Positions 33,890-43,572 of a DNA stretch of 64,000 nt are shown here, piece by piece. How positions within the stretch are numbered: the first letter of the stretch is position 1; every line of letters begins with the position of its first letter. The position numbers and the translations under genes were made by a program. The DNA is taken from positions 1 through 64,000 of the forward strand of contig NZ_FQZU01000033.1 in NCBI RefSeq assembly GCF_900142135.1, given 5' to 3'. The notes beneath the pieces were generated by a model, which made no database searches, was not told the origin of the DNA, and worked only from the letters and a program-made list of their open reading frames with translations. This DNA comes from Desulfatibacillum alkenivorans DSM 16219. GTDB taxonomy: Bacteria > Desulfobacterota > Desulfobacteria > Desulfobacterales > Desulfatibacillaceae.

Positions 33890-35509
33890 ATGCGCTGTTT
33901 TGCCGGAAAATTTTTGTGCCTGCTATTTGTTGCATTTTTTTGGGGCTCGTACTGCGCTTCTGAATGCAGGGGGAATTTTGTCCCGGGAGACAAACTGACC
34001 GTCATCCAACGCCCCATCCACTCCATCCCGCAATTGACCTTTCCGGGACAATCTTTTGAAATCCGGGCGTCTGCGCCCGAGGAAACCACAGGCTGGCAGG
34101 CTTTTTTGCAATACCAAGAGTACTCCATTGACCTGCCTGTTACGCAAAGCGTTTATGACGAGACGACGGGCTGGCACATCCTGACAGTGCAGACGCCGAC
34201 CCCGGATTTTTATGAATTGTTCGACCTGGTTGTGCTGGCTGGCGGAGTAGAGGCTGACACGGCCGTCAATGCGGTCCGGATTGAGCCTGAAACAGGCGCC
34301 TCATGGTGTTTCATTCATATTACCGACACCCACCTGACTACGCACAGGTATTCCTACGAAAGCGGATATTTTAACGACATGACCGAACTGGATGATTTTG
34401 AAGCCGTGATTGACGATATCAACATCATCAATCCGAAGTTCGTGCTCCATACCGGGGATGTTGTCAATGAAGGCGAGTTGGAGGACTTTCAGAACATGGG
34501 CTATTTTTCGGCTGCCAAAAACGCCATGCAGCTGTTGAACGTTCCCATTTATCTGGTTTCCGGCAGCAACGACATCGGAGGATGGGACGCCACGCCGCCG
34601 CCCGACGGAACCGCCCGCAACAACTGGTACAGCTTTTTCGGGTGGGATATCCTGAAAAACCCCAACGGCTTGTATCCCTATCGGACGCAAAACTATTCGT
34701 TTGTATATAATGGCGTGAAGTTCATCGGTCTGGAAGCCTATGAAAATTACGAGAACTTTCAGCCTGACGTTTTCGGCGATTTCAGCTTTACAATCCCCCA
34801 GATGAACTGGCTGATTACGGAGTGCGGAACCTCCGAAAGCAGTAAAGTCCTGTTTTATCATTATGATTTTTCCAGCCAGATAAATCTTGAAGTCCTGGGC
34901 GTGGACGGCGCTTTGTGGGGTCACATCCATGCCGACAGCGGAAGCGAATCGGCCAGGCCCTTCAACCTGGCCACCGCCAAAGTGTGCGACGGCGGAAGAT
35001 CTTATAGACTGATCAAAGTGCAAGACGGCGCATTGATTCCCCAGGAGACATGCCAGGCAGGAAGCGCCGGTCAAAATCTTACCTTGTCCTACTCCCAGCC
35101 TAACGACGGGACCCGCTACTCCAACACCGCGACCATAGTCAACAACCTTTCCCTGGATTTGGAGCATTGCCTGGTTAAATTCCTAACGCCCGCCAGCGCC
35201 GTGGAAATTCAAACGTCCTATGGAACCATCACCCAGGCTGCCATAGCAGGGGCCGTAAAAACCGTGTATGTGGAGGCCTTTGTTCCCGCTTCCTCCGAAG
35301 TGAGCATTACCCTAAGCTCCAACTCGGGGTCCTGCGACGTCAATTCCGACGGCCGAACCAACCTCCCGGACGCCATCCTTGTTTTACGGATTCTCTCCGG
35401 ATTTCCACAAGAAGACGCCATTGATCTGGATGTGGACGTGGACGTGAATGGAGACGCCATGCTGGGTTTGGAGGAAGTCCTGGCAATTCTTGGAATTGTT
35501 TCCCATTGA
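33890..35509 (+). CDS. Secreted metallophosphoesterase with dockerin-like C-terminus
   Basis: A 539-residue exported protein. A signal peptide (RCFAGKFLCLLFVAFFWGSYCA) is followed by a beta-sandwich-like segment and a calcineurin-like phosphoesterase domain with metal motifs ITDTHLTTH (about 145), HTGDVVNEG (about 188), SGSNDIGG (Asn-Asp in place of the usual GNHD) and GHIHADSG. After another beta domain the last 60 residues carry two calcium-loop repeats, DVNSDGRTNLPDA and DVDVNGDAMLGLEE, as in dockerins or EF-hand anchors. Substrate unknown; action outside the cytoplasm is inferred. Confidence 0.8.
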   Translation: MRCFAGKFLCLLFVAFFWGSYCASECRGNFVPGDKLTVIQRPIHSIPQLTFPGQSFEIRASAPEETTGWQAFLQYQEYSIDLPVTQSVYDETTGWHILTVQTPTPDFYELFDLVVLAGGVEADTAVNAVRIEPETGASWCFIHITDTHLTTHRYSYESGYFNDMTELDDFEAVIDDINIINPKFVLHTGDVVNEGELEDFQNMGYFSAAKNAMQLLNVPIYLVSGSNDIGGWDATPPPDGTARNNWYSFFGWDILKNPNGLYPYRTQNYSFVYNGVKFIGLEAYENYENFQPDVFGDFSFTIPQMNWLITECGTSESSKVLFYHYDFSSQINLEVLGVDGALWGHIHADSGSESARPFNLATAKVCDGGRSYRLIKVQDGALIPQETCQAGSAGQNLTLSYSQPNDGTRYSNTATIVNNLSLDLEHCLVKFLTPASAVEIQTSYGTITQAAIAGAVKTVYVEAFVPASSEVSITLSSNSGSCDVNSDGRTNLPDAILVLRILSGFPQEDAIDLDVDVDVNGDAMLGLEEVLAILGIVSH

Positions 35510-35558
35510 TTGTCTCAGGGGTTAACTGCTCCGAAAGCTCCCTTAGGTAAAGAAATCG

Positions 35559-36197
35559 TTAATATTGTAGATCAGCGGCTTTGTCCGAGTACAGCAATTG
35601 ATGCTCCTCACTGGCTTCCGCCCAGGATTCAGGCATCTTGCAAGGTCCAAAAAAGGCGTGATCAATAGCCTTCCTGACCTGTTTTGCACAAATAAATGGG
35701 GAAACGCGACCGACTCCTGTGCCAAGGCCTGGAATGGCAACCGATTTAACATGATCGGACACCTTTTCGCCGTGAAAATTTCCTGATACAAAACTCCCTT
35801 TAAGCAGCAACAGAAAGGTTGCTCTGGCCGCCAAATAGGGATGCACTGTGTCTTTCAGGATCATGGGGACTCGCATAGTGGGGGCGATAATCAAAAACGG
35901 AATGTAAGAAGCGCCTGTCTCAACAATGTCGGCATTTCCTACAATAAGCTCACCGGCATGATGCTCGTAAATTTGCCTTCTCACGGTCATTTGCAAATCA
36001 GGGCCAAAGCGCTTCATGTAAAGGGCGTCGATTCCCCCGTCCATAAACCCGAAACTATTGGCCGGGCTTACCACGGCGTCGCAATCCACGTCGAGAATGG
36101 AGCCTTGAAAGACTTCTACAAAATCCAGGTCTCCACAGAGTTCTTCCCATGCTGAGACGAGTTCATTATTTAATCCGCAAAGGGTCAATTTTTGCAT
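35559..36197 (-). CDS. Macro domain protein
   Basis: A 212-residue protein of the macro (ADP-ribose-binding) fold. The nucleotide-binding signature is DAVVSPANSFGFMDGGIDALY (about residues 40-60), and the second loop is SVAIPGLGTGVGRVSP. Members bind or hydrolyse ADP-ribose derivatives. The asparagine of the PAN motif is present. It lies convergent to the metallophosphoesterase gene and upstream spacing to the next gene is about 80 bp. Confidence 0.88.
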   Translation of the reverse strand: MQKLTLCGLNNELVSAWEELCGDLDFVEVFQGSILDVDCDAVVSPANSFGFMDGGIDALYMKRFGPDLQMTVRRQIYEHHAGELIVGNADIVETGASYIPFLIIAPTMRVPMILKDTVHPYLAARATFLLLLKGSFVSGNFHGEKVSDHVKSVAIPGLGTGVGRVSPFICAKQVRKAIDHAFFGPCKMPESWAEASEEHQLLYSDKAADLQY

Positions 36198-36279
36198 GAC
36201 TTCTCCAGATTATTGCATTTATGCAAAGGAAGGTTGGGCATAAGCCCTCGAAAAAATCATTACTCTTGCGTCAAAACGC

Positions 36280-36825
36280 CTAGTCCCAATCCGTGTACTG
36301 GGGCGGGCTTGCCCCGATCCGGTCCGTGATTCTTGGATATTTTCCGCGGCCCGGCTTGGGTTTGATTTCCAGGACATTGATTTGATGAAACCAGTCATCT
36401 CCAAAATCGAACCAATAGCCGAAAATGTCATCCTTTTTCAAGTCCAGGGAGCCAACGGCTTGGAGGACGGTTCCGGCCGGTTTTCCGCCTCCATAGTCCA
36501 TGTCGTGCTCCGTGGGCAGGACGTATCTGTCGGCTTTGGGGTCCATCGGCCCTTCTCCGTTAAGCTGGAATTCGTACATATGCTCTTCCTTGCGGTTGAA
36601 AGCCTTGAAAATGGCAAAGTGCAGTTCTTCCAAGGCCTGGTCGCCGCGCATTTCAATGGTTCGGCAAATGGACGGATTCTTTTCCATGAATGCCTCGGTC
36701 ATGGGACCTTGAAAAATGCAGACATCCAAAACAAAAATTCGAGGGTCGGTCTTGACCCATCTCCCTTTTCGCGCAGTGTCGTTCGGCATGGATGCTGTTC
36801 CTGTCTTTCTTTGATTACCGGTCAT
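36280..36825 (-). CDS. Plasmid pRiA4b ORF-3-like domain protein
   Basis: A 181-residue protein containing the PRiA4_ORF3 domain: FVLDVCIFQGP, EELHFAIFKAFNR, MYEFQLNG and the hallmark YWFDFGDDWFHQINVLEI followed by YPRITDRIGASPP. The family occurs on plasmids and mobile elements and in chromosomes; function unknown. Its ATG overlaps the amidase stop (ATGA), so the two are translated together. An alternative start is ATG at 36789. Confidence 0.85.
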   Translation of the reverse strand: MTGNQRKTGTASMPNDTARKGRWVKTDPRIFVLDVCIFQGPMTEAFMEKNPSICRTIEMRGDQALEELHFAIFKAFNRKEEHMYEFQLNGEGPMDPKADRYVLPTEHDMDYGGGKPAGTVLQAVGSLDLKKDDIFGYWFDFGDDWFHQINVLEIKPKPGRGKYPRITDRIGASPPQYTDWD

Positions 36826-38543
36826 GTAAAGTCCCTGGGCCGCCCTAAATGATGTCTCGTGTTGTTCTGGAGCGCCCGGCCCAAGGCGATGAGCTTGGAT
36901 TCCTCATACAGATTTCCGGTCAGGATGATGCTCACAGGTATGCCTTGGGCGTTCTGGCCGTACGGCATGACCAGTTCCGGGTGGCCTGTCAGGTTGCCTT
37001 GCAAGGAGGAAACGGTCATTCTGCCAAGCAACACGTCCACGCCGCCCATTTTGTCCTCCACCATCTGCATGAGCACGGATCTGGCCCGGCTGGCCTGGAC
37101 GTATTCCACGGCGGGGATGAATCGGGCCGCCCGAAGCCTTTCCGGCCAGTTGCTGTGCTGAAAAGCCTCGGGGCCAAGATCCTGCATCAAGTCCTCGTGG
37201 GCTGCCGCGGCTTCCGCCGCCATGCATATGGATGCGGAATATACCAGTTTATCAAGCCGCCCAGGATCGAATGCCGGCAGGGGGACCAGTTGAGCCCCCA
37301 AATCCCCAATGGCGTTCAGGGCGGTCTTGTGCGCTTCTAAAATATCCGCCATGTATTGATTCTGGGGAGGCATGCTGAGCAGTTCCCTGACGTAGCCGAC
37401 TTTCATGTTTTTGACGTCCGGGCATCGATCAAAGCCGCAAGGCAGATCCACTGTGGAGTGGTCCCGGTCGTCAGGGCCGGCGATGGCGTTTAAGACCAAT
37501 GCGCAGTCTTCCGCTGAGCGGCACAAAGGGCCGATTTTATCGAAGCTCCAGGCCACGGTCATGACGCCGTAGCGGCTGACCCTGCCGAAGGTGGGACGCA
37601 GTCCCGTATTGCCGCAAACCATGGCCGGCCCCACCAGGGAGTTGTTGGTTTCCGTGCCGAGAGCGAACCCGACCAGGCCGGCGGCGACGGCGCTTGCTGA
37701 ACCCGCCGAGGAGCCTCCCGATCCGGTTTTCGGGTTCCATGGATTGCGGGTTCTGCCTCCGAACCAGCGATCTCCGGTGGCAAGCTCGCCCAAAGACAGC
37801 TTGGCCACAAGCACGGCGCCCGCCTTTTCCAGCCGTTCCACCGCAGCCGCGTTTTCATGGATGATCCGATCCTTGAACGCCTCCATGCCCCATGAGGTGG
37901 GAATCCCTTTGGTTGCAAACAAGTCCTTCACGCCCCAGGGAACTCCGTGCAAAGGCCCGCGATGTTTCCCGGCTGCTATTTCGCCGTCCGCCCGCTTCGC
38001 CTGTTCCATGGCCAGATCCTCGGTCAGGGTTACAACGCATTTTAAAGTGGGATCGTGCTTTTTAAGGCGGGCCAGATACATCCTGGTAAGGTCCAGGGAA
38101 GAAATTTTTTGCTTAGCCAACAGGACCGATAATTCAGACGCCGGCAAAAACGCCGCGTCTTCAATGCTTTTGATGTCTGTAACACGGGGCGCCGAGGCAG
38201 GGGAGGCGTCCTCTTTTATATTGGGAAGCCCTTGGCCAATCGGCAGGGGATTAAACTGCAGAGAATAGGGCGTCTGGTTGCCCAATCGCAATTCCCTGAG
38301 AGCCTTGAAAATTTTTCTTTGATAACTCAGCCGTTCAACGATCTCCCGGCGCTCCTCAACCGTAAAGGACAACCCCGCCAGGGCTTCGGCTTGTTCCATC
38401 ATTGATAATGTAACGGCTTCTCCGTCCGGCGCCACCGCCGCCAAAGCAGCAGGCAAGCCTGTAGAGGCAAGCCCCAAACCCGAGCACACAGCTAGAAAAC
38501 AGCGGCGATTCACTCCTTTACTTGCGACGTTGTCAGGCTTCAT
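36822..38543 (-). CDS. Tat-exported amidase (amidase signature family)
   Basis: A 573-residue protein from ATG 38543 (MKPDNVASKG), which follows AGGGGG; 21 upstream codons are rejected. A twin-arginine signal (NRRCFLAVCSGLGLASTG) predicts folded export. The amidase core keeps the Ser-cisSer-Lys triad region: GVPWGVKDLF for the lysine and GSGGSSAGSASAVAAGLVGFALGTE in the Gly/Ser-rich block. The enzyme would hydrolyse an amide in the periplasm; substrate unknown. It is coupled to the pRiA4b-ORF3-like gene. Confidence 0.88.
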   Translation of the reverse strand: MKPDNVASKGVNRRCFLAVCSGLGLASTGLPAALAAVAPDGEAVTLSMMEQAEALAGLSFTVEERREIVERLSYQRKIFKALRELRLGNQTPYSLQFNPLPIGQGLPNIKEDASPASAPRVTDIKSIEDAAFLPASELSVLLAKQKISSLDLTRMYLARLKKHDPTLKCVVTLTEDLAMEQAKRADGEIAAGKHRGPLHGVPWGVKDLFATKGIPTSWGMEAFKDRIIHENAAAVERLEKAGAVLVAKLSLGELATGDRWFGGRTRNPWNPKTGSGGSSAGSASAVAAGLVGFALGTETNNSLVGPAMVCGNTGLRPTFGRVSRYGVMTVAWSFDKIGPLCRSAEDCALVLNAIAGPDDRDHSTVDLPCGFDRCPDVKNMKVGYVRELLSMPPQNQYMADILEAHKTALNAIGDLGAQLVPLPAFDPGRLDKLVYSASICMAAEAAAAHEDLMQDLGPEAFQHSNWPERLRAARFIPAVEYVQASRARSVLMQMVEDKMGGVDVLLGRMTVSSLQGNLTGHPELVMPYGQNAQGIPVSIILTGNLYEESKLIALGRALQNNTRHHLGRPRDFT

Positions 38544-39005
38544 GGCGAGCCCCCTGGAAGAAAAAAATGAAAATTTGCCTTTTCCTATAACCCCTTTGGC
38601 TCCCAATGTCCAGGCCTCCTTTTGATATTCCTTTGATTTCAGAATATTAGCCTAAACTTACTCCCAATTTTTCAAGTTAAGATTTTGCCGCTGAAAAAAC
38701 GGCCAGGAAGAGGTTATTCTTTGGAATATTGCCGTTTTCCTCTATCGGTAAATTAGAATCGTAACGCCGGATTTTATGAATTGCCAAGGCCTTCAAGAAC
38801 TCGCCTTATGATACCGCATAATTTCAACACCTTTTAAAAATCCCGGTCAATCCGAAATCGGGACCGTATAGCCAATGAATATTTTGCCTTGACCTTTTCC
38901 CCCCCTCTGACTAAGAATTTTATATAGTATAGCTCAACGCTATAAATCATTTCAGCAGGCTGGCGGGGGATTAATTTAAGTCCGTCTGAAATGGAACAGG
39001 TCCTT

Positions 39006-39030
39006 TGTCAGCCGAATTATTCGGTTGACA
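39006..39030. promoter_or_regulatory. 25-bp operator-like palindrome over the -35 box
   Basis: Two 12-bp arms, TGTCAGCCGAAT (39006-39017) and ATTCGGTTGACA (39019-39030), are complementary but for one base and flank a single central T. The right arm contains the -35 TTGACA, so a bound dimer would block polymerase. The size and symmetry suit a TetR-type repressor, none of which is encoded here. Confidence 0.75.
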
Positions 39031-39052
39031 TAAATATACCGTTCAGTATAAT
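39025..39052 (+). promoter_or_regulatory. Consensus sigma-70 promoter of the 39.2 kb oxidoreductase
   Basis: TTGACA (39025-39030), 16-bp spacer, TATAAT (39047-39052): both boxes are perfect. A second small dyad, TATAC/GTATA (39036-39050), lies in the spacer and -10 box. Such a strong promoter normally needs a repressor. Confidence 0.85.
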
Positions 39053-39194
39053 TCACCTTCCCTCTTGAGACCGTTTGGACGGCGGCGGGGCCGGAAAAAC
39101 GCCATAATTCGAATCCCCCAAAACGATTTGCCTGAATTGGCGCCAGCGTTAAACACGCACTTGAATTGCAGGCGGCAAAGGAAAGGAAGGCTTC

Positions 39195-41420
39195 ATGAGC
39201 GAATACACCGCTATCAGGACGTGCCCTCTCTGCGAGGCGACTTGCGGGCTGGAAATCGATGTGAAGGACGGCGTCGCCGTCAAGGTTCGCGGAGACAAAC
39301 AGGACGTGTTTTCCAAAGGATACCTGTGCCCAAAGGGCGCGGCGTTGCATGAATTGCATAATGATCCCGATCGCTTGCGCCGTCCTTTGGTGAAGAAGAA
39401 CGGCGAGTTTGTGGAAGTTTCATGGCAGGAGGCCTTTGAAGCGGTGGAAGCCGGGCTCTTGCCCCTGATGGAAAAATACGGCCGCGACGCAGTGGGCGCC
39501 TACCTTGGCAATCCTTGCGTGCATACCATGGCCGGGATTTTGGCCTTGCGCCCCATGCTCAAGGCTTTGGGCAGCAAGAACATGTTTTCCGCCAGCACGG
39601 TGGATCAAATTCCCAAGCAGGTTTCCAGCGGGCTTATGTTCGGGTCTGTGGCGAACGTTGCTCTTCCTGACATTGAACGCACCCATTTTTTGTTGATACT
39701 GGGCGCAAATCCTCTGGAATCCAACGGCTCCCTGGCCACGGCCCCCAACTGGCCGGGCAGGCTGCGGGATATCAAGGACAGGGGCGGGCGACTGATTGTG
39801 ATCGACCCCATCAAGACCCGTACAGCGGAACTGGCGCACGAGCATCTTGCCATTAAGCCCGGCGGAGACGCCTTTTTGCTCATGGCCATGGTTCGGGTTT
39901 TATTTGAGGAAAACCTGGTGGACCTGGGCGGCCTGGACGACGTTTTGAACGGCGTGGAGGAAATCAAGGTCTTGTGTCAGCCTTTTACGCCCGAGGCCGT
40001 CTCTGACCGCACCGGCCTGGCGGCGGATCAAATCCGCAGCCTGACCCGGGAATTGGCCGCCGCCGAATCCGCCGTGGTATATGGCCGCATGGGAACCTGC
40101 ACGGTGCCTTTCGGCGCTCTCACCAGTTGGCTGGTGGACGTGGTCAATGCGTTGACCGGCAACCTGGACAAGCCCGGCGGCGCCATGTTCGCCACCCCGG
40201 CCCATGCGCCCAAAAAGACCAAGGCGGGCGGCAAAGGGTGGAGTCTGGGCCGTTGGAAAAGCCGGGTGAAAGGCTTGCACGAGGTCATGGGCGAACTCCC
40301 TGTATGCACCTTGTGCGATGAGATGGAAACTCCGGGCGACGGGCAAATCCGGGCGCTCATCACCGTGGCTTCCAACCCGGTCATTGCCCTGCCCAATACG
40401 GCCCGCATGGAAAGATGCCTGGAGAATCTGGATTTCATGGTGTCCGTGGATTGGTACGTAACCGCTTCAACCCGCCACGCTAACGTGATTCTGCCTCCGA
40501 CCGGGCCATTGTCCACCGGACAATACGATTTCGGCTTTTACGGCCTGTCCGTCCACAATATCGCCAATTACTCCCCGCCGGTCATCCCCAAGCCGGAAAA
40601 TGAACTGGATAAATGGGAGATTCTTTACAAGCTGGCCATGATTTTCAGCGGCCAGGGCGCGGCCGGGGATCCGGCGGCCATGGACGAGTTCATCATATCC
40701 ATGATGGTGGGCGGCGCCTGCAAGCGGGAAGGTTCGCCGCTTTTCGGCAAGCAGGATGAAATCCTCCAGGCCTTGAGCCAATACAAAGGCATGGAGCGCA
40801 TGCTGGATTTTATGCTCAGGACCGGCTGCCGCGGCGACGGGTTCGGCCTGAATCCCCAAGGGCTAAGCCTGGAGACGCTTTTGGAAAACCCCCACGGCCT
40901 GGACCTGGGGCATTTGGAGCCCCGTTTGCCTGGGATATTAAAGACTCCCTCGGCCAAGGTGGAACTGGCCCCGGAGGTTTTGGTCAAGGATGTGGAACGC
41001 CTGGCGCAGGCCCTGGCCTCCCCCCAGGATGAGATGGTTCTGGTTGGACGGCGCCATATCCGCACCAATAATTCCTGGCTGCCCAACATACCTTCTTTGC
41101 TGAAAGGCCCCCCGCGCAGCGTCTTGCAGGTCAATCCCCAGGACGCGGATAGGCTCGGACTCAAGCAGGGAGGCATGGCGGAGATAGAAAGCCGGGTCGG
41201 CAAATTGACCGTCCCGGTGGAGATAACGGAGAACCTCAGGCAAGGGGTGGTCAGTCTGCCCCACGGCTGGGGACACGACCTTCCGGGCGTCCGCATGAAG
41301 GCGGCGCGCGCCTACGGAGGCATCAACAGCAACTTTTTGACGGACGACCAGGCTTTTGACCCGGTCTCCAACAATTCTGTTCTGAATGGTATACCTGTGG
41401 AGGTGCGCGCCCTGGATTAG
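39195..41420 (+). CDS. Molybdopterin-dependent oxidoreductase
   Basis: A 741-residue enzyme of the DMSO-reductase (Mo/W-bisMGD) superfamily. The N-terminal [4Fe-4S] site is C10, C13, C17, C45 (CxxCxxxC, then SKGYLCPKGAA). The body shows the pterin-binding segments LGANPLESNG and DPIKTRTAELA, and the C-terminal molydop-binding beta barrel (about 640-720) ends FLTDDQAFDPVSNN. No signal peptide, so cytoplasmic. GGAAAGGAAGG precedes ATG 39195. It lies 48 bp before an acyl-CoA ligase. The substrate is not evident; formate and polysulfide enzymes are related. Confidence 0.9.
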   Translation: MSEYTAIRTCPLCEATCGLEIDVKDGVAVKVRGDKQDVFSKGYLCPKGAALHELHNDPDRLRRPLVKKNGEFVEVSWQEAFEAVEAGLLPLMEKYGRDAVGAYLGNPCVHTMAGILALRPMLKALGSKNMFSASTVDQIPKQVSSGLMFGSVANVALPDIERTHFLLILGANPLESNGSLATAPNWPGRLRDIKDRGGRLIVIDPIKTRTAELAHEHLAIKPGGDAFLLMAMVRVLFEENLVDLGGLDDVLNGVEEIKVLCQPFTPEAVSDRTGLAADQIRSLTRELAAAESAVVYGRMGTCTVPFGALTSWLVDVVNALTGNLDKPGGAMFATPAHAPKKTKAGGKGWSLGRWKSRVKGLHEVMGELPVCTLCDEMETPGDGQIRALITVASNPVIALPNTARMERCLENLDFMVSVDWYVTASTRHANVILPPTGPLSTGQYDFGFYGLSVHNIANYSPPVIPKPENELDKWEILYKLAMIFSGQGAAGDPAAMDEFIISMMVGGACKREGSPLFGKQDEILQALSQYKGMERMLDFMLRTGCRGDGFGLNPQGLSLETLLENPHGLDLGHLEPRLPGILKTPSAKVELAPEVLVKDVERLAQALASPQDEMVLVGRRHIRTNNSWLPNIPSLLKGPPRSVLQVNPQDADRLGLKQGGMAEIESRVGKLTVPVEITENLRQGVVSLPHGWGHDLPGVRMKAARAYGGINSNFLTDDQAFDPVSNNSVLNGIPVEVRALD

Positions 41421-41468
41421 GGCCTCCTCCCAAATCCCCCAAGACCCAGATTTGGAAAGGACTGCAAG

Positions 41469-43133
41469 ATGGAAGAAAAATTTTGGCACAAAAGTTATGA
41501 TCCCGGCGTACCCGCTTTCATTAACTATCCCAAGGTTGGAGCCCATGAGATTTTGTCCATGACGGCTTTTTCCTGCCCCAATAAAGTAGCGACTTCTTTT
41601 TTCGGGACCGAAACCACGTTCATCGAACTGAAAAGAATGTCCTCCCGTTTTGCAAACGCCTTGAAAAATGCGGGCGTTAAAAAGGGAGATCGGGTGGGCC
41701 TGCACCTGCCCAACAGCCCCCAGTACATCATCGCCTATTACGGAGCCTTGAGCCTGGGCGCCATCGTGGTCAACCTGAACCCCATGTACACCCCGGAAGA
41801 ATTGACCGCCCTGTGCAGCAACACCGGCGTCAGCACGCTCATTTCCTTTGATATGGTTGTGCCCCTGATCCAGGAAGTGGCCAAAGCCGCGAATATCGAA
41901 CGGGTCATCATCACCAAGGTTACGGATTTCATCAACGGCATGCCCCAGAGCACGCCCGAAGAGTTGAAGCTGGAAAAGGAATGGTTCCATTTTTCCCGGT
42001 TCCTGGCCGATTGCACGGATACAACCCCCAACAGGCCCCGGATCGACGGCGAAGACGCCGCCCTCATTCAGTTTACCGGCGGCACCACCGGCCTGCCCAA
42101 GGGCGCGGTCCTGACCCATAACAACCTGATCGCCGCCTGCTTCAACCTTAAGTTCTGGTGCGATCCGGCCTGGGAAATGCTGTCCGTGGACAAGCGCTAC
42201 ACCCTGTCCGTCCTGCCTTTCTTCCATGTATACGGAGACGTGGTGGCCATGAACATGTCCATCATGACCGGCGCCACCCAGATTGTGGTTCCGCGCTTTG
42301 ACATCGAGGAAATCATGGGCATCATCGGCCTCATGGAAAACCCCATGTTCCTGCCCGCGGTCCCCACCATGATCAACGCGATCCTGAACCATCCCAAGGC
42401 CAAGGAACTGGAGCTGGACCGCCGGTTCACCTTCCTGAACAGCGGCGGCGCTCCCATCGCGGTGAGCCTGCTCGAACAAGGCCGCGACCTGGGCGTGAAC
42501 ATGTCCGAAGGCTGGGGCATGAGCGAAACAACGTCTGTGGGCCTGGGCACCCCGGTCCAAGGGACCACCAAGCCCGGCTCCGTGGGCATCCCCATTTCCA
42601 ACATGGAAATCAAGCTCATCGACCCCGAAGACGGCGTTACCGAAGTGGGTCCGGGCCAGAAGGGCGAGCTTTTGATCAAGGGCCCCGTGGTCATGAAGGA
42701 ATACTGGAACAACCCCGAGGAAACCGCCGGACAGCTTAAGGACGGCTGGCTCCACACCGGCGACGTGGCCATCCAGGACGAGGAAGGCTACCTCTCCATC
42801 GTGGACCGCACCAAGGACATGATCATCGCCGGCGGATACAACATCTATCCCCGGGAAATCGACGAAGTCCTGTCCACCCATCCCAAGGTGGCGGAAGTCG
42901 TGACCGTGGGCATCCCGGATGAATACCGCGGCGAGACCGTCAAGGCCTACGTGGTGCCCAAACCAGGCCAGGAATTGACCGAGCAGGACATCATCGCCTT
43001 CAGCAAGGAAAAACTGGCCCCTTACAAGCAACCCAAGATGGTGGAATTCCGGGAGGAACTGCCCAAGTCCGCCGTTGGCAAGCTGCTCCGCAAGGTGCTT
43101 CGCGCCGAGCACGAAGCCAAGAAGAATCAGTAG
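41469..43133 (+). CDS. Long-chain-fatty-acid/acyl-CoA ligase (AMP-forming)
   Basis: A 554-residue ANL-family ligase that activates a carboxylic acid to acyl-CoA through an acyl-AMP. Motifs: P-loop FTGGTTGLPKGAVLTHNNL (about 198-216), GWGMSETTS, TGDVAIQDEEGYLSIVDRTKDMI and GGYNIYPREIDEVL, with the catalytic lysine in KSAVGKLLRK near the end. The long-chain label rests on overall resemblance and is not certain. It probably shares the transcript of the molybdopterin enzyme. Confidence 0.92.
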   Translation: MEEKFWHKSYDPGVPAFINYPKVGAHEILSMTAFSCPNKVATSFFGTETTFIELKRMSSRFANALKNAGVKKGDRVGLHLPNSPQYIIAYYGALSLGAIVVNLNPMYTPEELTALCSNTGVSTLISFDMVVPLIQEVAKAANIERVIITKVTDFINGMPQSTPEELKLEKEWFHFSRFLADCTDTTPNRPRIDGEDAALIQFTGGTTGLPKGAVLTHNNLIAACFNLKFWCDPAWEMLSVDKRYTLSVLPFFHVYGDVVAMNMSIMTGATQIVVPRFDIEEIMGIIGLMENPMFLPAVPTMINAILNHPKAKELELDRRFTFLNSGGAPIAVSLLEQGRDLGVNMSEGWGMSETTSVGLGTPVQGTTKPGSVGIPISNMEIKLIDPEDGVTEVGPGQKGELLIKGPVVMKEYWNNPEETAGQLKDGWLHTGDVAIQDEEGYLSIVDRTKDMIIAGGYNIYPREIDEVLSTHPKVAEVVTVGIPDEYRGETVKAYVVPKPGQELTEQDIIAFSKEKLAPYKQPKMVEFREELPKSAVGKLLRKVLRAEHEAKKNQ

Positions 43134-43195
43134 GGCTGAGCTACGCCTGAATATGTAGGAAGCCAGTAGGCATCCTATCAAACCATACTCTGAAC

Positions 43196-43257
43196 GACAC
43201 TGGGTCCCCGCTTGCGGGCCGATCCTGAAAATCGGACCGGCCCTTGCGGGGATGACG
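43196..43257 (+). repeat. Short interspersed hairpin repeat, copy A
   Basis: Starts GACACTGGGTCCCCGCTTGC and ends CTTGCGGGGATGACG, with internal pairing CCGAT/ATCGG. Related copies lie at 43357-43443 (inverted) and 53431-53490. Confidence 0.7.
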
Positions 43258-43356
43258 ATCTCCTTGGGTTATGAATAATTCTGGGGAGGATAGCCGACAA
43301 AGGCTGCAACCAGGAAAAGCCCTTAAAACCAATTCGCTGCAAGCGCCTCCGCTCCC

Positions 43357-43443
43357 CGTCATCCCCGTGGAGGGAGGCGGCGGGATGATTGCGGTTGTTT
43401 AGCAATCATCATGACGCCTTCCCGGAAACGGGGACCCAGCGTC
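43357..43443 (-). repeat. Short interspersed hairpin repeat, copy C (inverted)
   Basis: Read on the minus strand it begins GACGCTGGGTCCCCGTTTCC and ends CACGGGGATGACG, the same termini as copy A, with a different centre holding GATGATTGC/GCAATCATC. Confidence 0.65.
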
Positions 43444-43572
43444 TTGTTAAAAACGCTGTGGGGCTTCGAGTGTTGCTTGTTCAAAAGTGGCTTTCAATTT
43501 GCTTGAATGACGTCAACCCGTTAAAAAACCTTTCCGCGGCGTCCCGGCAAGTGCCGCAATAGCGCCATATAT

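Larger units (their letters stand above)
38544..39194. other. Long divergent regulatory region
   Basis: About 650 bp without a supported gene, AT-rich from 38640 to 38960. It holds a TATAGC/GCTATA dyad at 38928-38944, the palindrome at 39006-39030 and the promoter at 39025-39052. Confidence 0.6.
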
